Shown piece after piece: positions 15,294 through 29,399 of a stretch of 64,000 nucleotides of DNA; positions within the stretch are counted from its first letter, which is position 1, and the number at the start of each line of letters is the position of its first letter. Location of the stretch: positions 98,295-162,294 of the forward strand of contig LDXR01000004.1 of assembly GCA_001443495.1 (NCBI GenBank), read 5' to 3'. The notes beneath the pieces were generated by a model. That model made no database searches. It had not been told where the DNA came from and saw nothing but the letters and a program-made list of their open reading frames with translations. The stretch comes from a candidate division NC10 bacterium CSP1-5. Lineage in GTDB: Bacteria; Methylomirabilota; Methylomirabilia; Methylomirabilales; CSP1-5. The position numbers were made by a program, and so were the translations under genes.

Positions 15294-15327
15294 TACAAGA
15301 CTATTGCCGCTTGAAAATGGAGAGAGC

Positions 15328-18147
<2,820 letters not shown>

Positions 18148-18160
18148 CCCGCTGGCGGAC

Positions 18161-19567
18161 TCAGTCCTTAAGCTCGTCAAACAGATTGTTGAACGACTCG
18201 GCGAGCGTCGGGTGGGCGAAGATGGCGTCGCGCAGCGTCGTGTAGGGGACCCGCCCCATCATCGCAATCGAGAGCATCGACATCAACTCGCCCCCTTCGA
18301 CCCCCAGAACGGCACAGCCGAGGATTTCCCCGGTCTCGGCATCCACCACCGCCTTCATGAAGCCCCGCGGCTCATCCATTTCGAGGGCGCGGGCCACATA
18401 GCTCATGGGCATCTTGGCGATGCGGATTCGCCGTCCCTGGGTGCGGGCCTCGGCCTCTGTCATCCCGACGCGGCCGAGTTGCGGGTCGATATATACCGTG
18501 TAAGGGACCAGTCGGCCGGCGGCGGTGGCTTTCCCCCCGTCGAGCAGGTTGGTCTTGATTATGCGAAAATCGTCGTATGAGATGTGGGTGAAGGCGGGGC
18601 CGCCCTTGACGTCTCCCAGCGCGTAGATCCCCGGCGCGTTGGTTTCGAGTCGCTCGTTCACCGGAATATTGCCGCGCTTGTCCGTTGTGATGCCCGCCGC
18701 GGTCAGGTTGAGTGCCTCTGTGTTGGGGGCCCGGCCGGCTGCCACCAGGAGATGGGAACCGCTCAACGTGCGCTCGCCCGCCGGACCGCTGACCGTAAGT
18801 CGGACAGTCCCGCCACCGTCCTTCGCGACGCGAACGGCCTGCGTCTCCAACAACACCTCGATGCCGTCTTCGCGGAGGATCTTGGCGACTTCCTCGGCTA
18901 CATCCGCGTCCTCGCGGGCGAGCAACTGTTTGCCGCGCTGGACGACCGTGACCGCACTCCCGAATCGCCGGAACATCTGGCCGAACTCTAACCCGATGTA
19001 GCCTCCCCCCAGCACGAGTAGATGTTCCGGCAAGACGTCCAGTTCCATAATCGACGTGGAGTCGAGGACCGGGACGCTGTCGAGGCCGGGGAGGGGAGGG
19101 CCTTCCGGTCGGCCACCCGTGTTGATGAAGATGGTGTCGGCGGTGAGGTGGCGGGGTTCGCCGCCCTGCAGGCGCACCGCCACGGATTTCGGGCCGCTGA
19201 AGCTCGCCTCGCCGAAGATGAGCTCTAGGTTCTTCGTGTTCTGGAGGTGTCGCTGGCTGCCGTTGCGGAAGCTCTCGACGATGCCCTGCTTGCGCCGCCG
19301 CACCTCGGCCATACTCACCCGCACCCCGTTCAGGTGGACCCCGTAATCCGCCGCCCGTTGAGCGAGATAGGCCACGCGCGCGCTGGCTACCATCGTCTTC
19401 GTGGGGGTGCACCCCACATTGATGCAGGTGCCGCCGACGTGCTTTCGCTCGATGATGACTGTCTTCCACCCCGCGTCGGCTAACGCCACAGAGAGTGGCT
19501 TGCCCGCCTGGCCGGTACCGATGATAATAGCGTCGTATCGTTCCGGTCCCCCTGTCGTCGGCGCCAT
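18161..19567 (-). CDS. FAD-dependent pyridine nucleotide-disulfide oxidoreductase (mercuric reductase / lipoamide dehydrogenase-like)
   Basis: The 468-aa protein is a class I flavoprotein disulfide reductase. It has the FAD motif [17 protein letters not shown], the redox-active pair in [15 protein letters not shown], the NAD(P)-binding [29 protein letters not shown], and the C-terminal [12 protein letters not shown]is-Glu pair of the dimerisation domain. It lacks the N-terminal HMA domain and C-terminal CC pair of real mercuric reductases and has no lipoamide-complex neighbours, so the disulfide substrate is unknown. It is the last gene of the long minus-strand run and is convergent with secA. 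Confidence 0.88.
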   Translation of the reverse strand: MAPTTGGPERYDAIIIGTGQAGKPLSVALADAGWKTVIIERKHVGGTCINVGCTPTKTMVASARVAYLAQRAADYGVHLNGVRVSMAEVRRRKQGIVESFRNGSQRHLQNTKNLELIFGEASFSGPKSVAVRLQGGEPRHLTADTIFINTGGRPEGPPLPGLDSVPVLDSTSIMELDVLPEHLLVLGGGYIGLEFGQMFRRFGSAVTVVQRGKQLLAREDADVAEEVAKILREDGIEVLLETQAVRVAKDGGGTVRLTVSGPAGERTLSGSHLLVAAGRAPNTEALNLTAAGITTDKRGNIPVNERLETNAPGIYALGDVKGGPAFTHISYDDFRIIKTNLLDGGKATAAGRLVPYTVYIDPQLGRVGMTEAEARTQGRRIRIAKMPMSYVARALEMDEPRGFMKAVVDAETGEILGCAVLGVEGGELMSMLSIAMMGRVPYTTLRDAIFAHPTLAESFNNLFDELKD

Positions 19568-19587
19568 GGCTCGAAACCTCCCCGTCT

Positions 19588-19938
19588 TTACGATGCCTTT
19601 TTGAGTTTCATCTCCAAGTACCCTTTGAGCGCCACACCGTTGTTGCGCCTGGAGTCTCGGGCACTATACACAAGCGTGACGGTCCCCGTGTGCGTCGCCT
19701 CGAGGATCGGACCCCACGCCTCGGGACGCCGGTCGAGTTCCGCCGCGTATCGACGACGGAATTCATCCCATCGATAGGGATCGTGGGCGAACCAGCGCCG
19801 CAGGGTATCGCTGGGGGCGACCTCCTTTGCCCAGGCATCCAGGGAGAGCCTCTCCCGCTTGATGCCTCTGGGCCAGAGCCGGTCTACCAGGAAACGGCGG
19901 CCATCCTCCCGGCGCGCCGGCTCGTAGACTCGTTTCAC
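19588..19938 (-). CDS. DUF488 family protein
   Basis: The 116-aa protein matches the short DUF488 family (YeaO-like): [25 protein letters not shown] at the start, [18 protein letters not shown], and [17 protein letters not shown] near the end. The GTG start at 19938 follows GAAGGA by 6 bases and lies exactly where the family begins. Function of the family is not established. It sits between the GH63-like gene (24 bp upstream) and the flavoprotein (20 bp downstream). Confidence 0.85.
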   Translation of the reverse strand: MKRVYEPARREDGRRFLVDRLWPRGIKRERLSLDAWAKEVAPSDTLRRWFAHDPYRWDEFRRRYAAELDRRPEAWGPILEATHTGTVTLVYSARDSRRNNGVALKGYLEMKLKKAS

Positions 19939-19961
19939 CCGAATCCTTCTACTATGCCTTA

Positions 19962-22613
<2,652 letters not shown>

Positions 22614-22664
22614 GGATCTTTCTCCCACGAACGTTTCCCTGGCCGGGTCGAGTATCCGTTCGAT

Positions 22665-24614
22665 CTATCGAGTCTTGTCTCTGTTCTCTGCCAGGACGAC
22701 CTCCACGAGACGCAGGGCCTCTCCGACGGACCAGGCTTGGAAGGGGCACCCTCGCGGGGTGTGCGGGGGATCCCCGTCCGCGATCTCTGAGATGTGGCCG
22801 AGGCCGGCCTCGTCCAGATGCCGGAGAATGGGATCGAGAAACTTCGCGCGGGCCTCTCGCTTGGCCTGGCGCGTTCCCCCCCGCACTCGCGCCCAGGCCT
22901 CGACAAAGGGCCCGATGAGCCACGGCCAGACGGTTCCCTGGTGATAGGAGCCGTCTCGCTCGCGAACGCCCCCCTCATAGTGGGGAGTATACCCCGGCTC
23001 CCCGGGCGCCAGCGAGCGCAGGCCGAGCGGTGTCCAGAGGCGCGCCTCGACGGCCTCGACGACGCGGCGGGCCCGATCGTCCTCGAGCAGCGAGATGGGA
23101 AGACCGCCCACGGCGAAGATCTGGTTCGGGCGGAAGGCGGGATCGGCCGTCCCGGAGTTATGATCGGGGTCCACCACATCGTAGAGATACCCGCCGGCCT
23201 CGTTCCAGAACCGGGCGCGGAAGGCCCGGGAGCCGCGTGCGAAGAGCCTCTTCCACGGCTCCGAGAATTGGCTCCCGACCCAGAGGGCGTTGAGCCAGAG
23301 GGCCTCGACCTCGACCGGCTTGCCGGTCCGCGGAGTGACGACCCAGTCGCCCACCTTAGCATCCATCCAGGTGAGTTGCACACCGGGCTCGCCGGCGGCC
23401 AGTAGACCGTCATCGTCGAGACGGATGCCGTAACGCGTCCCTTGGCTGTAGCTGGTCAGAATCGCTGCGGTAGCCTCCTGGAGGGTCTTCCGGTCGCGGG
23501 CCGAGACCTTGTGCTCCTCTGCCTCCATCGTTCGGAGGAAATCGTGAACCGCAATGACATACCAGAGCGAGGCATCGACCGAGTTGAACTCCGGGGCGTC
23601 CCCTCGATCGGGGAACAGATTGGGAAGCATCCCTTCGGAGACCGCCCCCGCCCATTCGAGAAGGATCTGCTGGGCCTCTGCGAGCCTTCCGGTGGCGAGG
23701 CAGAGGCCGCGCAGCGCGATGAAGGTGTCGCGGCCCCAATCGGTGAACCACGGATACCCCGCCACGATCGTCTTCCCCGTACCCCGGCGGACGAGATAGG
23801 CGTCCGCCGCTCGGTGAAGGCGGGACGCGAAGCCTCGCCGCTGCCGTTCGGCATCACGGAGGCTTTTCACACACGCCTCCGCTGAAGCACCCTGCGGAAG
23901 GGTCGCGGATTCCTGCCCCTCTGTGGCCAGGATCAGGACGGCCTCGCCCGCGGCGAGGTCGCAATGAAAGATCCCGGGCGAGGCGAGGTCTTCGGTGAAA
24001 TCGAGGCCCCGGGCGCGTTCCTCTTCGTAGAGAAAGTTGCGGTACCAATCGGGTTGATGAGCATATTCTCCGTTCGAGAGGACGACGATCCCCGGAAGGT
24101 CGGGATAGGGGCGCCAGACGAGCCGGCCGTCACGCGCCTCTGGCTCGAACCGGAAATGGGGATTCTGATGGTGGAGGGCGTGGTAGTCACGCCCGGAGAG
24201 AAAGGGCCGGACCGAGAGCCTGACACCTCTCCGGGGCGACCGGAGACGCCAGGAGAGGACGGTCACGGAAGCGCCATTTCGGACGAAGAGGTCGTGTTCG
24301 ATCTCTGTGCCGTCCTCGAGCCGAAAGCGCCAGCGCGGCCACGGTTCTGCCTCGAAGGCCTCGATCCGTCGGGCGCCGTCAGGGTGAATCACATCAGGCG
24401 GGTATGCCTGGGAGGAGAGGGCGAAGCTTCCCACCGGCGTCTCGACCCAGGCGTCAAAACCATTGACGAGAAGGACGCGGCCGGTGGGCGGGGTCGTCGC
24501 GGTCAGGAGGAGGCCGTGGTACCGCCGCGTCCGGATGCCGGCAACGGTCCCCGAGGCGAAGCCGCCCAGGCCATCCGCTTCGAGCCATTCGTTCTTGTTC
24601 ATCGCTGCGCTCAT
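22665..24614 (-). CDS. Amylo-alpha-1,6-glucosidase (GH133 glycogen debranching-type enzyme)
   Basis: The 649-aa protein has the N-terminal GDE domain (EWLEADGLGGFASGTVAGIRTRRYHGLLL) and the C-terminal catalytic GDE_C barrel: YPWFTDWGRDTFIALRGLCL, DASLWYVIAVHDFL, TWMDAKVGDWVVTPRTGKPVE and HQGTVWPWLIGPFVEA. The Asp/Glu pair of the family fits these loops. It should release glucose from alpha-1,6 branch points. Its start overlaps the stop of the upstream VOC gene as ATGA, so they are coupled. The GH63-like gene follows 51 bp downstream. Confidence 0.92.
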   Translation of the reverse strand: MSAAMNKNEWLEADGLGGFASGTVAGIRTRRYHGLLLTATTPPTGRVLLVNGFDAWVETPVGSFALSSQAYPPDVIHPDGARRIEAFEAEPWPRWRFRLEDGTEIEHDLFVRNGASVTVLSWRLRSPRRGVRLSVRPFLSGRDYHALHHQNPHFRFEPEARDGRLVWRPYPDLPGIVVLSNGEYAHQPDWYRNFLYEEERARGLDFTEDLASPGIFHCDLAAGEAVLILATEGQESATLPQGASAEACVKSLRDAERQRRGFASRLHRAADAYLVRRGTGKTIVAGYPWFTDWGRDTFIALRGLCLATGRLAEAQQILLEWAGAVSEGMLPNLFPDRGDAPEFNSVDASLWYVIAVHDFLRTMEAEEHKVSARDRKTLQEATAAILTSYSQGTRYGIRLDDDGLLAAGEPGVQLTWMDAKVGDWVVTPRTGKPVEVEALWLNALWVGSQFSEPWKRLFARGSRAFRARFWNEAGGYLYDVVDPDHNSGTADPAFRPNQIFAVGGLPISLLEDDRARRVVEAVEARLWTPLGLRSLAPGEPGYTPHYEGGVRERDGSYHQGTVWPWLIGPFVEAWARVRGGTRQAKREARAKFLDPILRHLDEAGLGHISEIADGDPPHTPRGCPFQAWSVGEALRLVEVVLAENRDKTR

Positions 24615-25657
24615 TTATCCGTGAGCTGGATCACGTGGCCATCCGGGTCTCGCACCAGGAGGCCCTTGGTGAATCCGAGTCCACCCTCCGGAATCGTGAC
24701 GGCGCCCGGGGAGACAAAGGCAGATCTGCCGCCGCGCAACCGCGCTGCGGCCGCCTCCGCGTCGCGGACGATCAATCGTGTTTGCCAGTGGATGAGATCG
24801 TTGGCCCGCGCGTCGGCCGGCATGGGGCGGCCATCGCGCGGCGCCAGGTATTCGAGCAACTCGATGCCCGGCCCGGCGGCCGCCCGCAGCGTGGTGATGC
24901 GCAGCCGCGCGGCGAAGACGTTGTTGAGATGCTCCTGTTCGGTGCCGTAGTTTTCGCTCTCCCCGACGACTTTCAGCCCCAGGAGGTCCCGATAGAATTT
25001 CAGGCTGGCGTCGGTGTCGGCAGCGACGATGGCGGTGTGATCGATGCCGAGAAAGAGCTTGTCCGTCGGGCGATGCCATTTGGAATCGCCTTTGTCCGGG
25101 GGGAACTGGAGGATCTCGAGGGCGTGGCCGTCCGGGTCCTTGAAATAGAAGGCGCGAATGCCGGCCGCGTTCTTGTTCCAATCGGGCAGGCGCTGAGGCC
25201 CGGAGGAGGCGTGCTGGACCTTGTGCTGGCGTAGCACCCGGTAGGCGCGGTCCATGTCGGCGACGATAATGGCGATGTGTTGAAACCAGCGATCATTGCT
25301 CCGCGAGTCCAGCGGAATGGGGCGCCCCTTGGGGGCCAGGTACTCCGTGAGCTCGATGGACTCGTCGCCGAGCTTCATCCGCACGACTCGCATGCGGAGC
25401 CCGAAGACCCCCTGGAGGTGTTCGTAATCGCTCCCAGCCACCTCGACATCGGAGACCTTCTCAAAGGTGAGGATCCTCGCGTAAAACTCGACGGCACGAT
25501 CTATGTCTGACACGGTCATGCCCACCGCGTCAACGGCGGCGACCAGGGGCTGGTGCAGAGGCGGCTGCCCCCAGGCCACCTCCAGCGCGAGGGCGAGCAG
25601 GGCCCACAGGATCAGAACTGCGGTTGCAATCCTGCGATGCGGAGGTGCGGGTGCCAT
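24611..25657 (-). CDS. Exported VOC (glyoxalase/bleomycin-resistance) protein with two domains
   Basis: The 348-aa product has an N-terminal signal peptide (TAVLILWALLALALEVAWG) and two vicinal-oxygen-chelate domains, the first starting at DAVGMTVSDIDRAVEFY and the second at LGIDHTAIVAADTDASLKFY. Each contains a conserved FKDPDGHALEILQF or VRDPDGHVIQL metal-site strand. Members may be dioxygenases, isomerases or glyoxalases; an exported double-domain protein is less common. It follows the GMC oxidoreductase by 10 bp and may act on its product. Confidence 0.83.
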   Translation of the reverse strand: MAPAPPHRRIATAVLILWALLALALEVAWGQPPLHQPLVAAVDAVGMTVSDIDRAVEFYARILTFEKVSDVEVAGSDYEHLQGVFGLRMRVVRMKLGDESIELTEYLAPKGRPIPLDSRSNDRWFQHIAIIVADMDRAYRVLRQHKVQHASSGPQRLPDWNKNAAGIRAFYFKDPDGHALEILQFPPDKGDSKWHRPTDKLFLGIDHTAIVAADTDASLKFYRDLLGLKVVGESENYGTEQEHLNNVFAARLRITTLRAAAGPGIELLEYLAPRDGRPMPADARANDLIHWQTRLIVRDAEAAAARLRGGRSAFVSPGAVTIPEGGLGFTKGLLVRDPDGHVIQLTDK

Positions 25658-25667
25658 GGGTGCTCCT

Positions 25668-27239
25668 TCAGCGCAGGCGCCGGAGCAGGTGATCGCCGAC
25701 GCGCAGGGCGTTGGCCATGATGGTGAGCGCGGGATTCACCGCCCCGCTCGAGGGGAAGAAGCTCGCGTCCACCACGTAGAGGTTATCCACCTCGTGGGCC
25801 TTGCAGTTCACATCGAGGGCCGAGGTCTTTGGGTCGCGCCCAAAGCGAATGGTGCCGTTCTGGTGGGCGACGCCCGCCAACGGGATGCGCTGGCCGATGA
25901 ACAGGCTCCGCGCGAACAACCCCACGTGGCATTCGTGGGCATGCTCCTGACACTTCGTCTGCTGCTGCATGAGCTCCTTGAGCTTCGCAATGAGCCGCTG
26001 GTGCCCCTCCTCATTGTTCGGCGTGTACACGAGCACAATGTTGCCTTTGTGGTCGAGCATGACGCGGTTGTCTGGATCGGGCAGGTCCTCCGACGTGAGC
26101 CAGAAGTCCAGCGAGTGCTTTGCCATCAGGTCGAGGGTGAAGCCCGGTGCGATCGCCGGCGCGCCCGCCCTCAACGTGTCCCTGTCCAGCTTTCCGACAA
26201 ACGAGATATGGCCCATGGGATAGTTCCACTCCTTGGAGCCAAAGTAGAAGTCGTTGACCGACAGGCTCTTCTGGAAGACCGTGGGGTTCGGACACTTGGA
26301 GATCGCCATCAGGACCGAGTTGACATGGCCCATGTAGTGGCGCCCGACGACGTCAGAGCCGTTGGCCAATCCCCGCGGGTGCGTATCGTTGGCCGAGCGG
26401 AGCAACAGCGCCGCGGAGTTAATTGCGCCACAGGAGACCACCACGATGTTCGCCGAGTACGCCTCGGTCGCTCCGTTGCGCTGCACCATGACCTTCGTTA
26501 CCTCGCGGCCAGACGGGCTCGTCTCCAAACGCGACACGTAGGCGTTGGTCAGGAGCGCCACGTTGGGGTGTTCGAGCGCCGGGTCCACGCACAACACCTG
26601 CGCATCCGACTTGGCGTAGACAAGGCAGGGGTGCCCATCACAGGTGTCGCAACGGATGCACCGGCTCTTGTGCGGGTTCTGTTCATCCAGCATGACGCCG
26701 AGGGGCGTATGGAACGGTCGCAGGCCGAGGCGTGCGAAGTCGTCGCTCAGTTGCTGGATCCGCGGCTCGTGGCTCACCGGAGGGTAGGGATAAGGTCCAG
26801 AGGCCAGGGGGTCGGTGGGGTCTTCGCCACGCTGCCCATGCACATGGTAGAGCCGCTCGGCCTGGGTGTAGTAGGGCTCCATATCCTGGTAGGCAATGGG
26901 CCATGCCGGCGAGATGCCGCCTGAGTGCTTGATCTCGCCGAAATCCTCCTTTCGCAGTCGGAAGAGCGCGGCGCCGTAGAACTTGGTGTTGCCGCCAACG
27001 TAGTAGTTCGTGTGGGGGTGCAGGGGGTCGCCGTTGCTGTCCAGCCAGACTTCCTTGGTCTGGTACTTCCCTTCGAGGTTGACGGCCCTCGTGCTCCAGT
27101 TGTCCTTCTCGCGTGGCACGTAGCCGCCCCGCTCGAGTAGGAGGATGCGCTTACCCGAGGGCGCCAGCCTGTATGCCAGCGTCCCGCCGCCCGCCCCCGT
27201 CCCGATGATGATCACGTCAAAATGATCTGCCCGAGCCAT
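25668..27239 (-). CDS. GMC family FAD oxidoreductase
   Basis: The 523-aa flavoprotein begins with VIIIGTGAGGGTLAYRLA (FAD-binding) and ends with the GMC_C signature including VDASFFPSSGAVNPALTIMANALRVGDHL, where the His/Asn active-site pair is expected. YYVGGNTKFYGAALFRLR is the second GMC signature. A Cys cluster RCIRCDTCDGHPC is present in the middle, as in the choline/glucose-dehydrogenase-like branch. It probably oxidises a sugar or alcohol. The ATG at 27239 has AAGGAGGA. No signal peptide; it may be exported with a partner or act inside. Confidence 0.9.
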   Translation of the reverse strand: MARADHFDVIIIGTGAGGGTLAYRLAPSGKRILLLERGGYVPREKDNWSTRAVNLEGKYQTKEVWLDSNGDPLHPHTNYYVGGNTKFYGAALFRLRKEDFGEIKHSGGISPAWPIAYQDMEPYYTQAERLYHVHGQRGEDPTDPLASGPYPYPPVSHEPRIQQLSDDFARLGLRPFHTPLGVMLDEQNPHKSRCIRCDTCDGHPCLVYAKSDAQVLCVDPALEHPNVALLTNAYVSRLETSPSGREVTKVMVQRNGATEAYSANIVVVSCGAINSAALLLRSANDTHPRGLANGSDVVGRHYMGHVNSVLMAISKCPNPTVFQKSLSVNDFYFGSKEWNYPMGHISFVGKLDRDTLRAGAPAIAPGFTLDLMAKHSLDFWLTSEDLPDPDNRVMLDHKGNIVLVYTPNNEEGHQRLIAKLKELMQQQTKCQEHAHECHVGLFARSLFIGQRIPLAGVAHQNGTIRFGRDPKTSALDVNCKAHEVDNLYVVDASFFPSSGAVNPALTIMANALRVGDHLLRRLR

Positions 27240-27346
27240 GATTCCTCCTTCGTTGTCCGCGGGCGCCAAGGGCGCTGTGCCAACCCTGAGGCCGAAGGGG
27301 TGGCGTTCCGGTAGGGTAAGATGAGGAGCACGTGATCGACTCTTGC

Positions 27347-27376
27347 ATTATCCACCGCCCGACTGTCGAAGATCAA
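27347..27376 (-). promoter_or_regulatory. Probable promoter of the GMC operon
   Basis: Minus-strand TTGATC (27376-27371), 18-bp spacer, GATAAT (27352-27347). It lies about 108 bp upstream of the GMC start, in the only sizeable gap of the run. Confidence 0.45.
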
Positions 27377-27390
27377 CGAACAAAAAGGTC

Positions 27391-28368
27391 CTACGCAGAA
27401 ATCAACGTCGGCGCCATAGCCCGATGTACCCCGCTCTGAGCCAGGACGCTCAGGACCCGGCCAGGTTCCCCCAGGTCGCTCCACTGCACGCCGCCCACGG
27501 GAAGGACCGCGAGGTCTTCAGGACGGCTGACGAGAACCTGTTCGGAGAAGTTCGTCGATGGGAGTCCGGCGTAGAGCGCTTCGATGGCCACTTCCTCGTC
27601 GTGCGTGTTGAGCACCGGCCACAGGCCGAGGAAGGAGTGGTAGAGATCGGGAGCTGCACCCTCGATCAGCGCAAGGAGGGTGGCACCCCGGGCGACCATC
27701 ACGAAGCTGTTCCACAGGCACCCCTCGGCCAGCAGTGTCCGGGCCAGTATGGGTTTCGGCTTCTCCCAGAAGCGTCGGACCCGAAAGAACGCGGGCCGTC
27801 CGTTCCCGAATATCGGCTGATCTGGTTCGATCCACCCGTACGCGGTCTCGGGAGACGCGGGTGAGATTCCCAGCAGGATCACCAGCTCGGGCCTCCTCAG
27901 GACGCCGTCAAACGCGACCCTCACGTGCGCCATGAATGCCTCATCGTCGGAGACGTAGTGATCGGACGGGAAGAGGGCGACCGATGCCGTCGGCGCCATC
28001 TTGGCGATCCGGAGAAGGGCGTACAGGATGGCGGGGCTGGTTCCTCGGTTTTCGGGTTGCACCACGAGGAGACGCGATGGCACCTGATGGATGAGCGGTG
28101 CGTAAAACCGTTCGTGCGCCTTGGTGAGGACCGCGACGGTTCGCTCAGGCGCAACCGTCTGCGCCACGCGGCGGCGGGTTCGGTCCAAGAGGCTTTCGTT
28201 GTCGAAGATCGGACAGAACTGCTTGGGCCGGTCGTCCCCCGTGATCCGTCGGGTCAAGGAGCGAAGCCGCGTCCCGTCCCCTCCGGCCAGGATCAGACTC
28301 CACTGGCTTGTGTCGTAGGAGGGCTCCTTCGGGGAGAAGCACTGTCTCTTGCCGTTGTCTGAAATCAT
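27391..28368 (-). CDS. Mannose-1-phosphate guanylyltransferase-like nucleotidyltransferase
   Basis: The 325-aa protein is a sugar-nucleotide pyrophosphorylase: LILAGGDGTRLRSLT is the nucleotide-binding motif, PKQFCPI the Lys-containing segment, LFPSDHYV the metal-binding loop and FWEKPKP the family signature. It lacks the C-terminal cupin of the bifunctional ManC enzymes. It may make GDP-mannose, but several members of this branch have unknown specificity. It starts 2 bp after the SMP-30 gene, so it shares that operon. Confidence 0.85.
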   Translation of the reverse strand: MISDNGKRQCFSPKEPSYDTSQWSLILAGGDGTRLRSLTRRITGDDRPKQFCPIFDNESLLDRTRRRVAQTVAPERTVAVLTKAHERFYAPLIHQVPSRLLVVQPENRGTSPAILYALLRIAKMAPTASVALFPSDHYVSDDEAFMAHVRVAFDGVLRRPELVILLGISPASPETAYGWIEPDQPIFGNGRPAFFRVRRFWEKPKPILARTLLAEGCLWNSFVMVARGATLLALIEGAAPDLYHSFLGLWPVLNTHDEEVAIEALYAGLPSTNFSEQVLVSRPEDLAVLPVGGVQWSDLGEPGRVLSVLAQSGVHRAMAPTLISA

Positions 28369-28370
28369 GA

Positions 28371-29399
28371 TCAGAAGCCTGCGCCTTTCGTGTTGAGCCT
28401 GATGCGGTAGACGGCCTTGTCAGCGGTAACATAGAGCGTTGAGCCGTCATCGCCCCAGGCCGCGTTCGATGTGAGACCACCTCTCTCGAAGCTCCCGATG
28501 TGGCTTCCATCCGGCGTAAAGATGTGAATCCCGCCCGGCCCAGCCGCGAAGAGGTTTCCGTCTTTGTCCACCTTCATGCCGTCAGGCACTCCCTTCTTGG
28601 TTTTGGTCCAGGCCGTCGCATCGAAGAAGACCCGGCTGCTGCTTACCGTCCCGTCGCCTTTTAAGTCGAAGGCCAGCCAGACGGCCCGGTTCGGATCGGC
28701 GTTACTGACGTACAACGTCTTCTCATTAGGGGAGAGGGCGATGCCGTTCGGCGCCCTGATCTCCTTGGTGAGCACCGTCAGCGTGCCGCTCCGCGAGAGT
28801 CGGTAGACACCACTGAAATCGAGTTCCTTCTGCGGATCATCAAAGGCCTTGGGCAACCCGAAGGGCGGGTCGGTAAAGTAGAGGTCGCCGTTCGACGCGA
28901 AGACGAGGTCGTTGGGACTGTTCAGCCGCTTGCCCTCGTAACGGTCCACCAGCGTGGCCTTACTGCCATCTTCTTCCACCCTCGAGATGCGGCGGTCGCC
29001 GTGCTCACAGAGGACGAGGCGGCCGGCGGGATCGAAGGTGAGGCCGTTCGAGCCGGGCTCCCGGCCTTGAAACGGTGCCGCGCCGGTGTAGCCGCTCGGT
29101 TTCAAGAAGAGGCTGATGCCGGCCCCATCCTGCCACTTGAAGACCGCGTTGTTCGGGATGTCGGAGAAGAGCAGATAACCGCCTTTCCGGTTCCAGGCCG
29201 GTCCTTCGACCCACGCGAAGCCACCGGCGACCTTCTCGAGCGTCGCGCCGCGCGGCACCAGCCGGTCGAAGCGCGGATCGAGCCGGACAATCTTGCCAAG
29301 GGCTGAGTCCTCTTGCTCGGATGCCGCTCCTGGCAAGAATTGCAGGAAAATCGTCAGAGCGACGGCGATCTGGAGGACAATCAGGACCCTTCTCGTCAT
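28371..29399 (-). CDS. Exported SMP-30/gluconolactonase-type beta-propeller
   Basis: The 342-aa product has a signal peptide (VLIVLQIAVALTIFLQFLPGAAS) and a six-bladed propeller with SMP-30 markers: EGPAWNRKGGYLLFSDI, RLNSPNDLVFASNGDLYFTD, APNGIALSPNEKTLYVSN and PDGMKVDKDGNLF, which supply the Glu, Asn and Asp metal ligands. It probably hydrolyses a sugar lactone in the periplasm. Its start overlaps the upstream paralog's stop as ATGA. The two paralogs share long stretches such as VDRYEGKRLNSPNDLV, pointing to duplication. Confidence 0.9.
   Translation of the reverse strand: MTRRVLIVLQIAVALTIFLQFLPGAASEQEDSALGKIVRLDPRFDRLVPRGATLEKVAGGFAWVEGPAWNRKGGYLLFSDIPNNAVFKWQDGAGISLFLKPSGYTGAAPFQGREPGSNGLTFDPAGRLVLCEHGDRRISRVEEDGSKATLVDRYEGKRLNSPNDLVFASNGDLYFTDPPFGLPKAFDDPQKELDFSGVYRLSRSGTLTVLTKEIRAPNGIALSPNEKTLYVSNADPNRAVWLAFDLKGDGTVSSSRVFFDATAWTKTKKGVPDGMKVDKDGNLFAAGPGGIHIFTPDGSHIGSFERGGLTSNAAWGDDGSTLYVTADKAVYRIRLNTKGAGF

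Noticed and set aside
18161..19567. Mercuric reductase (merA)
   Set aside because: No HMA domain, no C-terminal CC pair and no mer neighbours; kept as a general flavoprotein disulfide reductase.
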